Shown here in pieces: positions 1 to 5,854 of a DNA stretch of 9,007 nucleotides. Source of the DNA: an uncultured Clostridium sp. (GTDB lineage: Bacteria > Bacillota > Clostridia > TANB77 > CAG-508). The stretch lies in the NCBI GenBank assembly GCA_950059165.1, contig CATLUC010000009.1:1-9007 (forward strand), read 5' to 3'. Made by a program: the position numbers and the translations under genes. The notes beneath the pieces are model-generated. The model was not told the DNA's origin and ran no database searches. It saw only the letters and a program-made list of their open reading frames with translations. The stretch's first letter is position 1; every line of letters begins with the position of its first letter.

Positions 1-2831
1 GTTATTACTTGTTCTGTTTGTATGTCTTTTTGTTCTAATTCTTCATTTTCCAGCATATTTTCTTGTGTTATTTCTTCTTGTACTGGTTTTTCTACTGGTT
101 CTCCTTGAATTGTTTTCTCGTTATGTGTTACCTTTTGTATAGTTTCAAAAGTTATTTTATTATTTTTTAACACCATTTTGTAGTTTTCTTTAAAAGTTTC
201 TATTTCACCAGTTGGTTTGATATTTGCTTGTTGTGTTTTCTTATTTGATATATTATTTAAGTTAGTCAATTTTACTTCAATGTAATATTCTTTACTTGTA
301 TCTAAATTCCAAATTACTCTGTCATAATAGTAATTTAAACCACCTCTATGTTTTACATACATTTTAGCCGAATAACTTCCATCTGTTGATTTTAATATCA
401 TTTCTGGTAATCCATTTGGAGTATTGGCATTTCCATTAATCCATTCTGCAATTAAAATATTTCCATAAATGTATTCTCTTCCAGCATCATTTACATCTAC
501 ATACATTGTTTGTAAATCTGTGTTAATTTCCCCTTTATATTCATTTCCTTTGAATACTATATTATTGTTTTGAATCATTGTATTTTTGTCTTTAAATGTT
601 CCAATTTGATTTTTTACATTTAAATTTGCATTTTGTACTTTATTTGTTCCTATATTTTTATTTCCTGTTAATTTTACTTCAATGTAATATTCCTTACTTG
701 TATCTAAGTTCCAAATTACTCTATCATAGTAGTAATTTAAGCCACCTTCATGTCTTACATACATTTTAGCCGAATAACTTCCGTCTAGTGATTTTAATGT
801 CATTTCTGGCAAGCCATCTGGTGTATTTGCATTTTGTCCTACCCATTCTGCAATTAAGATATTGCCATAGATATATTCTCTTCCAGCACTATTCACATCT
901 ATATACATTGTTTGTAAGTCTGTGTTAATATCTCCTTTATATAAGCTACTATCTAAGATTTTTATTTTGTTGTTTTGAGCAACTAGTGTTCCTATTTCAC
1001 ATTTTCCTATTTCTTTATTTGGAAGTTTTGCTATTTGTGTTTTCTTGGTTCCTTTATTGTTGATACCTGTTAATTTTACTTCTATTTCATAATCTTTACT
1101 TGGGTCTAAATTATCAACAATTCTATCATAATAATAGTTTAATCCTCCTAAATGATTAACATACATTTTAGCCGAATAGCTTCCATCTAGTGATTTTAAT
1201 GTCATTTCTGGTAATCCATCTGGTGTATATGCTTGGTTATTTATCCATTCTGCAATTAAAATCTCTCCATAAATATAATTTCTTCCTGCTTCGTTTTTTG
1301 ATAAATTGATAGTTTTTAAATCTGTGTTGATTTCTCCTATATAAATTGGTTTTATCTTGTTGTCTTCTAATATCAATGTTCTTCCTTTAAATTCTCCTAA
1401 TGTTTTTGATGGTAGTTTTACAGTTTGTGTCTTATTATTTCCTATATTATCTTCCCCGATTAAGTTTGCTTCTATATAATAATGTTTATTTAAATCTATA
1501 TTATCTAATTGTACATTGTATTTATAATCAAGACCACTCTCATAAGATACTTGGATAGGTATATTGATAGTATTATCTGTTGATTTTAGTCTTAAAATTG
1601 GTGTCTTTATTGGTGTTTTTGCTTCCCCATCTATCCATTCTGCAATATAAATATCTCCTGAAATCGTATTTTCATCTAAATTGATTTCTTTTAGGTCTGT
1701 GTTGATGTCACCTACATATTCTCCAAGTGAGAAATATAATTTATTATTTTTTGTTGTTAAAGTTGTTCCTTTGTATTCTCCTACTTTCATATCTAGCATA
1801 TTAACCGTTTGTGTTTTCTTTGTTGATATGTTTTTATTAGTTGTTAATTTTGCTTCTAAGTAATATTCTTTGTTAATATCTAAATTGTCGATAATTCTGT
1901 AATAAGAATAGCTTAAGCCACCATTATGTGTAAGGTTAAATCCTGCTGTAAAACTTCCATCTGTTGATTTTATTGTCATTTGTGGTACATCTTTTGGAGT
2001 GTTTGCAACCCCATCTATCCATTCAGCAATATCGATTTCACCTTTTATGTATTTTCTTCCATCTGCTTCTTGCCCAATTTGCATTGTTTTTAAACCTGTA
2101 TTGATTTCACCGTAATATTGTCTTCTAAATAATTCTTTATTATCAATAATTGCTTTTGCATCAGCTTCTGCCATTTTTGCTAACATTGTATCATTTAGGT
2201 AGTTTTCCCTGTCATGTGGGTTGTTTATAAATGCGTGCTCTATTAAAACTGCTGGTATGTCATTATGCATAGGCCAACTAATAATTCCATAATAATCTGC
2301 TATTGTTCCATCTGGATATACATCATTTGGGGTTCCTACTCTTACTTTAGGTTTATATGCAAAAGATTTTACTCCTACATTTCTTAAGTTTTGTAGTACA
2401 TCTAAACCTAATTTATTAGAATATTCATAATATCTTTTTTGTTTTGTGTTATGTGTTACATATACCTCTGCTCCTGATAACATGCTAGATGAGTCATTTG
2501 AGTTTATATGGAAACTTACTAAAAGGTCTGCATTATTATTTTTTGCTCTATCGGCTCTTTCTTTTCTTCCTAATGTTTCATGGTTTTCTTTAGTTAGTAT
2601 TCCTGTTATTCCTTGTGTTCTATCTAGTATTTCTTTTACTTTAGTTGCTATTTTCCATGTCAAATTTTTTTCTACTAAATTTCCTCCTATTGCACCTGTT
2701 TCAGTTCCACCGTGTCCTGGGTCTAGTGCAACAATAATGTCATTATTTGCATTTACACTATTAGGTATTATGCATAATCCTAATAATATTACTAAAACCA
2801 GTAGAATAGCTCTGTTTAGTTTGTTTTTCAT
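1..2831 (-). CDS. Secreted N-acetylmuramoyl-L-alanine amidase (Amidase_3) with five tandem repeats; 3' end outside window
   Basis: The frame stays open from ATG 2831 to the window edge, giving 943 codons with no stop, so the C-terminus is missing. Residues 1-28 form a signal peptide (basic start, hydrophobic core, cleavage near SVNA/NN). Residues ~31-230 are an Amidase_3 zinc hydrolase, which cleaves the amide bond between MurNAc and the stem peptide of peptidoglycan. The family motifs are visible: DPGHGG (H40), E54 in NLVEKN and H108 in SFHIN as zinc ligands, and E198 in LIEHAFINN as catalytic glutamate. From residue 241 there are five repeats of ~125-134 residues, then an acidic, Gln/Glu-rich linker at the edge. 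The repeats are probably extracellular binding or spacer modules; I cannot name their family. The start is supported by AAGGAGG 9 nt upstream. The enzyme call is firm; the biological role (autolysis, cell separation, sporulation) is open. Confidence 0.93.
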   Translation of the reverse strand, partial: MKNKLNRAILLVLVILLGLCIIPNSVNANNDIIVALDPGHGGTETGAIGGNLVEKNLTWKIATKVKEILDRTQGITGILTKENHETLGRKERADRAKNNNADLLVSFHINSNDSSSMLSGAEVYVTHNTKQKRYYEYSNKLGLDVLQNLRNVGVKSFAYKPKVRVGTPNDVYPDGTIADYYGIISWPMHNDIPAVLIEHAFINNPHDRENYLNDTMLAKMAEADAKAIIDNKELFRRQYYGEINTGLKTMQIGQEADGRKYIKGEIDIAEWIDGVANTPKDVPQMTIKSTDGSFTAGFNLTHNGGLSYSYYRIIDNLDINKEYYLEAKLTTNKNISTKKTQTVNMLDMKVGEYKGTTLTTKNNKLYFSLGEYVGDINTDLKEINLDENTISGDIYIAEWIDGEAKTPIKTPILRLKSTDNTINIPIQVSYESGLDYKYNVQLDNIDLNKHYYIEANLIGEDNIGNNKTQTVKLPSKTLGEFKGRTLILEDNKIKPIYIGEINTDLKTINLSKNEAGRNYIYGEILIAEWINNQAYTPDGLPEMTLKSLDGSYSAKMYVNHLGGLNYYYDRIVDNLDPSKDYEIEVKLTGINNKGTKKTQIAKLPNKEIGKCEIGTLVAQNNKIKILDSSLYKGDINTDLQTMYIDVNSAGREYIYGNILIAEWVGQNANTPDGLPEMTLKSLDGSYSAKMYVRHEGGLNYYYDRVIWNLDTSKEYYIEVKLTGNKNIGTNKVQNANLNVKNQIGTFKDKNTMIQNNNIVFKGNEYKGEINTDLQTMYVDVNDAGREYIYGNILIAEWINGNANTPNGLPEMILKSTDGSYSAKMYVKHRGGLNYYYDRVIWNLDTSKEYYIEVKLTNLNNISNKKTQQANIKPTGEIETFKENYKMVLKNNKITFETIQKVTHNEKTIQGEPVEKPVQEEITQENMLENEELEQKDIQTEQVI
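132..2111 (-). repeat. Five tandem ~400-bp coding repeats in the amidase C-terminal region
   Basis: The units start at 2111, 1712, 1337, 935 and 533, with periods of 399, 375, 402 and 402 bp; the fifth also fits 402 bp and ends at 132. Each opens with a G-[ED]-INT-[DG]-L motif. It continues with I-AEW and a P-[EQ]-M-[TI]-[LI]-KS stretch, then GGL-Y-Y and NLD. The first ~90 residues of a unit are conserved, and the last ~44 vary except for a short G-F/Y-K and NNKI pattern. Unit 2 (1712-1338) is the most degenerate and lacks about nine residues near its start. Units 4 and 5 are nearly identical over their first 90 residues. All spacings are multiples of three, so copy number can change without breaking the frame. 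Confidence 0.92.
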
Positions 2832-2840
2832 TCTTTTATT

Positions 2841-2901
2841 CCTCCTTAATTTTGTATGTTCTTTTCAAATATATTTTACTATACTAACTTTTAAATTTCA
2901 A
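2841..2901 (-). promoter_or_regulatory. Candidate sigma-A promoter and SD of the amidase gene
   Basis: On the minus strand TTGAAA (2896-2901) and TAAAAT (2873-2878) are separated by 17 nt. The SD AAGGAGG lies at 2841-2847. An alternative pairing, TTGTTA with TATAGT, overlaps it. The region is so AT-rich that chance matches are likely. The gene needs its own promoter only if the upstream operon does not read through, and no T-tract terminator was seen between them. Confidence 0.5.
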
Positions 2902-2955
2902 TAACAATTAATATATATTTTTCATTTTATTGTTAATTTTGTTACAAGTAGGATT

Positions 2956-3013
2956 TTGGGGACGGAGGAAAAAATCATTTTACATAAAAATGTCGCAAAA
3001 GAAACGTCCCCAA
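2956..3013. repeat. REP-like palindromic element (TTGGGGACG ... CGTCCCCAA)
   Basis: A perfect 9-bp inverted repeat, TTGGGGACG (2956-2964) and CGTCCCCAA (3005-3013), encloses about 40 bp. The interior has a smaller ACAT/ATGT dyad and A- and T-rich flanks around a TGTCGCAAAA core. Its GC-rich ends contrast sharply with the surrounding AT-rich DNA. From memory, GGGGACG-ended palindromes with a TTCTTTTG-like interior are dispersed repeats in many Firmicutes, sometimes linked to REP-associated IS200-like transposases; no such transposase is in this window. On the minus strand it encodes the end of the preceding gene. It lacks the T-run of a normal terminator, but its stem could protect or attenuate the transcript. 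Confidence 0.75.
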
Positions 3014-3562
3014 CACGACACCAGAAATTACAAACAATATTGAAAATCCTATTACTAAATTATTATTTATTTTTTGCACTTCTTGATTTGCCAAAGTTTG
3101 TTGTTCCTCTCCTTGTATTGAAACTGTTTGTATACTTTTAGGACTATTTTTATATTCCTCAAACCTTCTTAAGAATTCATCATAATTATCAGGATATCTA
3201 GAAATTTTATCTAATACATATTCGCCATCTACTTTTAGGAAAGTCGCAAAACATATATTGTTCTTTGACCATGTTGTATTGTTTTCATTTACTGGTGTTA
3301 CTCTAAATGAGATTGATGCATTTATTTCGGTGTCTGTTTCTCCTTTATGAGCATATCCATATCCACTAAATTCATAACTTTTTATTCTATCTTGTTCTGG
3401 TATTTCTTCTGTCATAAAACTTTGCATATATTTATCTAATGTTTCTTTATAAAGGTTTTCTCTTCTTTTGTTTTCTTTTTCCCAATACTCATTTGCAAAT
3501 ACAGTATTTGATATTAATATTAAAATTCCAAATATTATAAGTATGCTACATATTTTTTTCAC
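2975..3562 (-). CDS. Membrane-anchored extracytoplasmic protein, third gene of the sigma operon (unknown function)
   Basis: A 195-residue protein with a GTG start at 3562. The GTG overlaps the TGA of the anti-sigma gene (GTGA), and AGGAG sits 9 nt upstream, so the two are translationally coupled. Residues 1-23 are a signal peptide ending in VFA. The exported middle is charged, with a lysine/glutamate-rich helix (~24-55) and a mixed strand-like region ending in VDGEYVLDKI. A C-terminal membrane helix (~169-189) is followed by the short basic tail RHFYVK. This gives an outside loop with a small cytosolic end. I do not recognise the family. Position in a sigma/anti-sigma operon suggests a sensor, co-regulator or target of that circuit. 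Oddly, residues 184-195 and the stop codon are encoded inside the REP-like palindrome, so the original C-terminus may have been different. Confidence 0.88.
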   Translation of the reverse strand: MKKICSILIIFGILILISNTVFANEYWEKENKRRENLYKETLDKYMQSFMTEEIPEQDRIKSYEFSGYGYAHKGETDTEINASISFRVTPVNENNTTWSKNNICFATFLKVDGEYVLDKISRYPDNYDEFLRRFEEYKNSPKSIQTVSIQGEEQQTLANQEVQKINNNLVIGFSILFVISGVVLGTFLLRHFYVK

Positions 3563-4842
3563 GTCTCATCACTCCTTTCAAGTATAATATCTGCTTTATT
3601 TCCTTTATAATCTATGTGCAGAGTAATTTCATCTGTTGCATCATATGTTGTTAAATCAAACATACATGTAGATGTCATAATTCCATCATCATCAATTGAA
3701 GCTCCTCCATTTTCTCGTGGTCCTTGTGTAAAATCAAATCTTTCTCCTTTGCTATTTGTTAAATATTTTTCATATTCCCATTTTGACGTTTCTTCTTCCA
3801 TTTGTTTTTGATATTCTGGGTTTTCACGTATTTTATTTTCTAAGAAATTCGCTATATCTATTGTACGTAACTCATCATCTTTATCTAAGCTCCAAAAAAA
3901 TTCTAATTCTTCACTAATGCTTGATTCGATATCTCTAAATGATTTTCGTTTTTCTGCTTTAAACTTCATTCCTATTTCCATACCAGTATTATATACTACT
4001 GCTGATTGAACATTGAAATCTTTATTTGATGTGCTTTTTTGTGTATATATAATATTTTGCCTATTATACATTTTTTCTGGAACATCAACTTTAAAATTCC
4101 AATTACCTCTTATTGTAATTTCTTCGTCACCCATTACTGTTTCGTCTTTTGATACTTTTATTCTGTCTACAAATATATTTAATTCTTTGCTTTTAGGGTA
4201 TATGCTTTCTCCTCCTGTATAAAAATTATGTATTATTTTAATTGTGTTGTTGCTTTTTTCTGATACAAATGTGTTTAATCCACTATTTACAAAATCTATT
4301 GGTTCTATCTTCGTTTTTTCTTTAAATTTACCTAGTTCGTTTTCATTTGATGTACTTAGTACAATGTTGTTTTCATCATATACCACTATGTTTGGGAAAT
4401 TCATTTCTATTACTTCATTTGCTGTTATTATGTCTTTTACTTTATCTGATAATGTAACTTCAAATGTCATACTTAATGTAACGTCATCCATAATTAATTC
4501 ACTAACTTTAATACTTGTTTCATTATCTTCAATTATTTGTCCTGTTTCTTCATTTTCAATTGTAGTATCTGAATTATTCTCTTCCATTTGTGGATTTTCT
4601 ATATATCCTTGGTTTATTGCTTTTTCAACACCTGCTCCTGTAAAATATTTGTTGTAAATTTGGTTTGATATTTCTTTTGCAAAAACTATTCCTGATAGTG
4701 AAACTAGCATTACTGAAGCTGCTACAATAGGTTTTATGATATATGCTTTTTTTGTTTTATTTTCCATTTTTTCCTCCTCAAGAAGGTTTGATATTATAAT
4801 TTTTTCTTTTAATTTTTGTAGATTTTCTTCTTTATTTTTCAC
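3559..4842 (-). CDS. Membrane anti-sigma factor with DUF4179-like extracytoplasmic region
   Basis: The protein follows a sigma factor gene and overlaps its 3' end, the usual layout of a sigma/anti-sigma pair. From the chosen GTG at 4842 it has 427 residues: a short charged cytosolic segment of ~35, one membrane helix (~37-55), and a long exported part. The exported part begins with an Asn/Glu-rich stretch and then SIKVSELIMDDVTLSMTFEV, which resembles the DUF4179 domain common in Firmicute anti-sigma factors. No zinc-binding HxxxCxxC motif is present, so it is not a ZAS-type anti-sigma. Start choice: the frame opens further upstream at TTG 4866 without an SD. ATG 4848 is only 2 nt from GGAGG, whereas GTG 4842 is 8 nt away, so GTG fits best. 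An internal ATG at 4767 also has a strong SD. Confidence 0.85.
   Translation of the reverse strand: MKNKEENLQKLKEKIIISNLLEEEKMENKTKKAYIIKPIVAASVMLVSLSGIVFAKEISNQIYNKYFTGAGVEKAINQGYIENPQMEENNSDTTIENEETGQIIEDNETSIKVSELIMDDVTLSMTFEVTLSDKVKDIITANEVIEMNFPNIVVYDENNIVLSTSNENELGKFKEKTKIEPIDFVNSGLNTFVSEKSNNTIKIIHNFYTGGESIYPKSKELNIFVDRIKVSKDETVMGDEEITIRGNWNFKVDVPEKMYNRQNIIYTQKSTSNKDFNVQSAVVYNTGMEIGMKFKAEKRKSFRDIESSISEELEFFWSLDKDDELRTIDIANFLENKIRENPEYQKQMEEETSKWEYEKYLTNSKGERFDFTQGPRENGGASIDDDGIMTSTCMFDLTTYDATDEITLHIDYKGNKADIILERSDET
4767..4779 (-). promoter_or_regulatory. Internal SD and ATG inside the anti-sigma gene
   Basis: GAGGAGG (4773-4779) lies 5 nt before an in-frame ATG at 4767, starting MENKTKKAY just before the membrane helix. 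Initiation here would make a form lacking most of the cytosolic, sigma-binding end. The SD is also simply the codons of a Leu-Glu-Glu-Glu run, so it could be coincidental. Confidence 0.35.
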
Positions 4843-5389
4843 ATCCATATCCTCCCTTCTTTTCAATTTCTTTTTTTATGCGTTTTCGAATTCTGTATAA
4901 CCTTTGTTTTACAGTAAATTCTGATGTGTTTAAACAACTTGCAATTTCTTTTATTTTCATAGATTTATAATAATATAATTCTAGTATATCTTTGTCTTGC
5001 TTTTTTAACTTTTTTATTACATCTTTTAGTAATGTTATTTCTTCTCTTTCTTCTTCTATAAAATCCATTTGCTCTATATTTTCAGTCTCATTTTCATAAT
5101 TTGTAAAATATAAGTACATTTTTCTTTTTCTAGTTTTTTCTTGTATTAGTTTTTTAGTTATTCCTGCTATATATGGCTTTATGCATCTATCTTCTTCAAG
5201 CTTGTTTCTATTTTTCCATACTACTAGAAAAGTGTCTACAATTATTTCTTCTATGTCTTCTTCTTTTAAATGTTGTTTTGCTGAATTTACTGCTATTGTG
5301 TATACATAGTTGTAGTAATTTTCATATATTTTTTCTATATTTAATTTTTCTTTTTCTTTATATTCCTTTATTAGTTCTTGTTTTTCCAA
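4832..5389 (-). CDS. RNA polymerase sigma-70 family (ECF-type) sigma factor
   Basis: At 185 residues it has the size of a group 4 (ECF) sigma factor, with only regions 2 and 4. Region 2 covers ~18-87: NYYNYVYTIAVN, then the acidic DIEEIIVDTFLVVWKNR block that contacts core polymerase and the -10 element. A charged linker (~95-118) rich in Glu follows. Region 4 covers ~120-175, with a helix-turn-helix IKEIASCLNTSEFTVKQRLYRIRKRI that would read the -35 element. Translation starts at TTG 5389, the only plausible in-frame start, with AAGGAG 12 nt upstream, a rather long spacing. Both the TTG and the spacing would keep expression low. The 3' end overlaps the anti-sigma gene by 11 bp. It probably answers an envelope signal; targets are not evident here. 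Confidence 0.92.
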   Translation of the reverse strand: MEKQELIKEYKEKEKLNIEKIYENYYNYVYTIAVNSAKQHLKEEDIEEIIVDTFLVVWKNRNKLEEDRCIKPYIAGITKKLIQEKTRKRKMYLYFTNYENETENIEQMDFIEEEREEITLLKDVIKKLKKQDKDILELYYYKSMKIKEIASCLNTSEFTVKQRLYRIRKRIKKEIEKKGGYGCEK

Positions 5390-5441
5390 TTTAGACCTAA
5401 ACTCCTTATTTTAAGATATCTTACACTTACATATTGTCATT

Positions 5442-5470
5442 ATTTTATAAAAAGTAACACTTTTTTGCAA
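5442..5470 (-). promoter_or_regulatory. Candidate sigma-A promoter of the sigma/anti-sigma operon
   Basis: On the minus strand TTGCAA (5465-5470) and TAAAAT (5442-5447) are 17 nt apart. An A/T-tract region at ~5471-5490 could serve as an UP-like element. This leaves a ~45-nt leader before the TTG start. A second, sigma-specific autoregulated promoter could exist, but its motif cannot be recognised without knowing the sigma's targets. Confidence 0.5.
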
Positions 5471-5530
5471 AAAATTTTTTAAAATGTTTAGCATAATACA
5501 TATCCTTTTTGTATAAAATAAGAATAGTAT

Positions 5531-5559
5531 TTGACATTAAAAAAAAATCATGTTATAAT
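5531..5559 (+). promoter_or_regulatory. Consensus sigma-A promoter for the small antisense RNA
   Basis: A perfect TTGACA (5531-5536), 17-nt spacer and TATAAT (5554-5559) lie on the plus strand. It is the best promoter in the window and points into a region with no plus-strand gene. It predicts a transcript starting near A5566. Confidence 0.85.
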
Positions 5560-5565
5560 ACTATT

Positions 5566-5633
5566 AGCTTATAAGTGATGTAACCAGTCATAAATAAGTT
5601 CAGTATGTGAGTAACGACACATACTCTTTTTTT
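5566..5633 (+). ncRNA. Small RNA, candidate type I antitoxin of the adjacent 32-aa peptide
   Basis: The RNA is defined by a perfect sigma-A promoter and an intrinsic terminator, giving ~68 nt with no convincing reading frame. It can fold into two hairpins. The 5' stem (5566-5572 with 5594-5600, 7 bp including one G-U) exposes GTAACCAGTCATAA. The terminator stem (5602-5609 with 5618-5625) exposes the loop AGTAACGA. The 15-mer GTAACCAGTCATAAA (5580-5594) recurs exactly at 5769-5783. There its complement is the mRNA stretch from -3 to +12 around the peptide's ATG, so the RNA could block translation initiation. The terminator loop is complementary over 7 nt to the loop of the mRNA terminator. The two transcripts converge but hardly overlap, so pairing depends on these repeats, as in the par (Fst/RNA II) locus of Enterococcus. 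No homologue is recognised; function is inferred. Confidence 0.75.
5602..5633 (+). terminator. Intrinsic terminator of the small RNA
   Basis: The perfect 8-bp stem AGTATGTG / CACATACT has an 8-nt loop AGTAACGA and is followed by C and seven T residues (5627-5633). There is no T-run after it on the other strand, so it works in the plus direction. Confidence 0.85.
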
Positions 5634-5634
5634 G

Positions 5635-5671
5635 TAAAAAAATAATGAGGGCTATGTAACGAGCATCCTCA
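5635..5671 (-). terminator. Intrinsic terminator of the 32-aa peptide mRNA (and of iscSU read-through)
   Basis: Minus-strand TGAGG / CCTCA (5667-5671 with 5646-5650) is extended by GCT / AGC across a 2-nt bulge. The loop is CGTTACAT, and a TTATTTTTTT tract follows. It lies back to back with the small RNA terminator; the facing T7 and A7 runs are two bases apart (GT). It begins 10 nt after the peptide's stop. Confidence 0.8.
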
Positions 5672-5681
5672 CCAATAAAGA

Positions 5682-5780
5682 TTATTCTTTACTGTTTTGT
5701 TTGTCTTTCAATACCTGTATCTCTTCTTTCAGTCTTGCGATTTCTTGCAAAAGTAGGTATATCAAACCGTAACCAGTCAT
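5682..5780 (-). CDS. 32-residue peptide, candidate type I toxin or sRNA-controlled microprotein
   Basis: This short frame (ATG 5780, TAA 5684-5682) has a near-perfect SD, AAAGGAGG, 5 nt upstream. It also has its own consensus promoter and terminator, which together make it a credible gene. The peptide begins MTGYGLIYLLLQEIARLKEE and ends in a charged, Lys/Gln-rich tail. A hydrophobic start (L6-L11) runs into an amphipathic helix with a 4-3 spacing of L10, I14, L17, I21 and L24. That is coiled-coil-like rather than a full membrane span. Its length matches Fst-type toxins (about 33 residues), but the sequence does not resemble Fst as I know it. The start region is exactly complementary to the convergent small RNA. 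Toxicity is inferred from the layout only; a self-assembling regulatory microprotein is the alternative. Confidence 0.7.
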   Translation of the reverse strand: MTGYGLIYLLLQEIARLKEEIQVLKDKQNSKE

Positions 5781-5795
5781 AAAGTCCTCCTTTCT

Positions 5796-5811
5796 CTGAT
5801 GTTTCCATCAG
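5796..5811 (-). promoter_or_regulatory. 5' UTR hairpin just upstream of the peptide's SD
   Basis: Minus-strand CTGATG-GAAA-CATCAG is a perfect 6-bp stem with a stable GNRA tetraloop. It ends 2 nt before the SD tract and lies ~8 nt from the predicted 5' end. It could stabilise the mRNA or tune ribosome access, as the 5' stem-loop does in fst mRNA. Confidence 0.65.
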
Positions 5812-5825
5812 TAAAGTCTGTTGAC

Positions 5826-5854
5826 ATTATAGCTTACTTTTACCAATTTGTAAA
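5826..5854 (-). promoter_or_regulatory. Sigma-A promoter of the 32-aa peptide mRNA
   Basis: On the minus strand TTTACA (5849-5854) and TATAAT (5826-5831) are 17 nt apart, predicting a start near 5818-5820 and an mRNA of ~180 nt. The -35 box lies inside the last codons of iscU, and the -10 overlaps the TAA that iscU would use in its other frame (5829-5827). Confidence 0.8.

Noticed and set aside
2446..2904. Plus-strand open frame of 152 codons
   Set aside because: It lies opposite the catalytic domain of the amidase, which has a signal peptide, SD and all active-site motifs. The plus frame has no SD and a composition typical of an antisense shadow.
2975..3013. The REP-like palindrome as a standard intrinsic terminator
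   Set aside because: The stem is long, with a ~40-nt interior, and is followed by AAAATCC on the minus strand rather than a T-run.
4013..4657. Plus-strand open frames opposite the anti-sigma gene (4013-4222, 4244-4657)
   Set aside because: They are Ser/Phe/Leu-rich shadows of an AT-rich coding strand, with no ribosome binding sites, and are contradicted by the coupled minus-strand operon.
5566..5633. The plus-strand small RNA as a regulator of the neighbouring sigma operon
   Set aside because: No complementarity to the sigma leader was seen, whereas the match to the 32-aa peptide's start is exact over 15 nt.
5682..5780. Calling the peptide an Fst homologue
   Set aside because: Length and locus layout fit, but the sequence lacks the long membrane span and acidic tail that I associate with Fst; only the architecture is shared.
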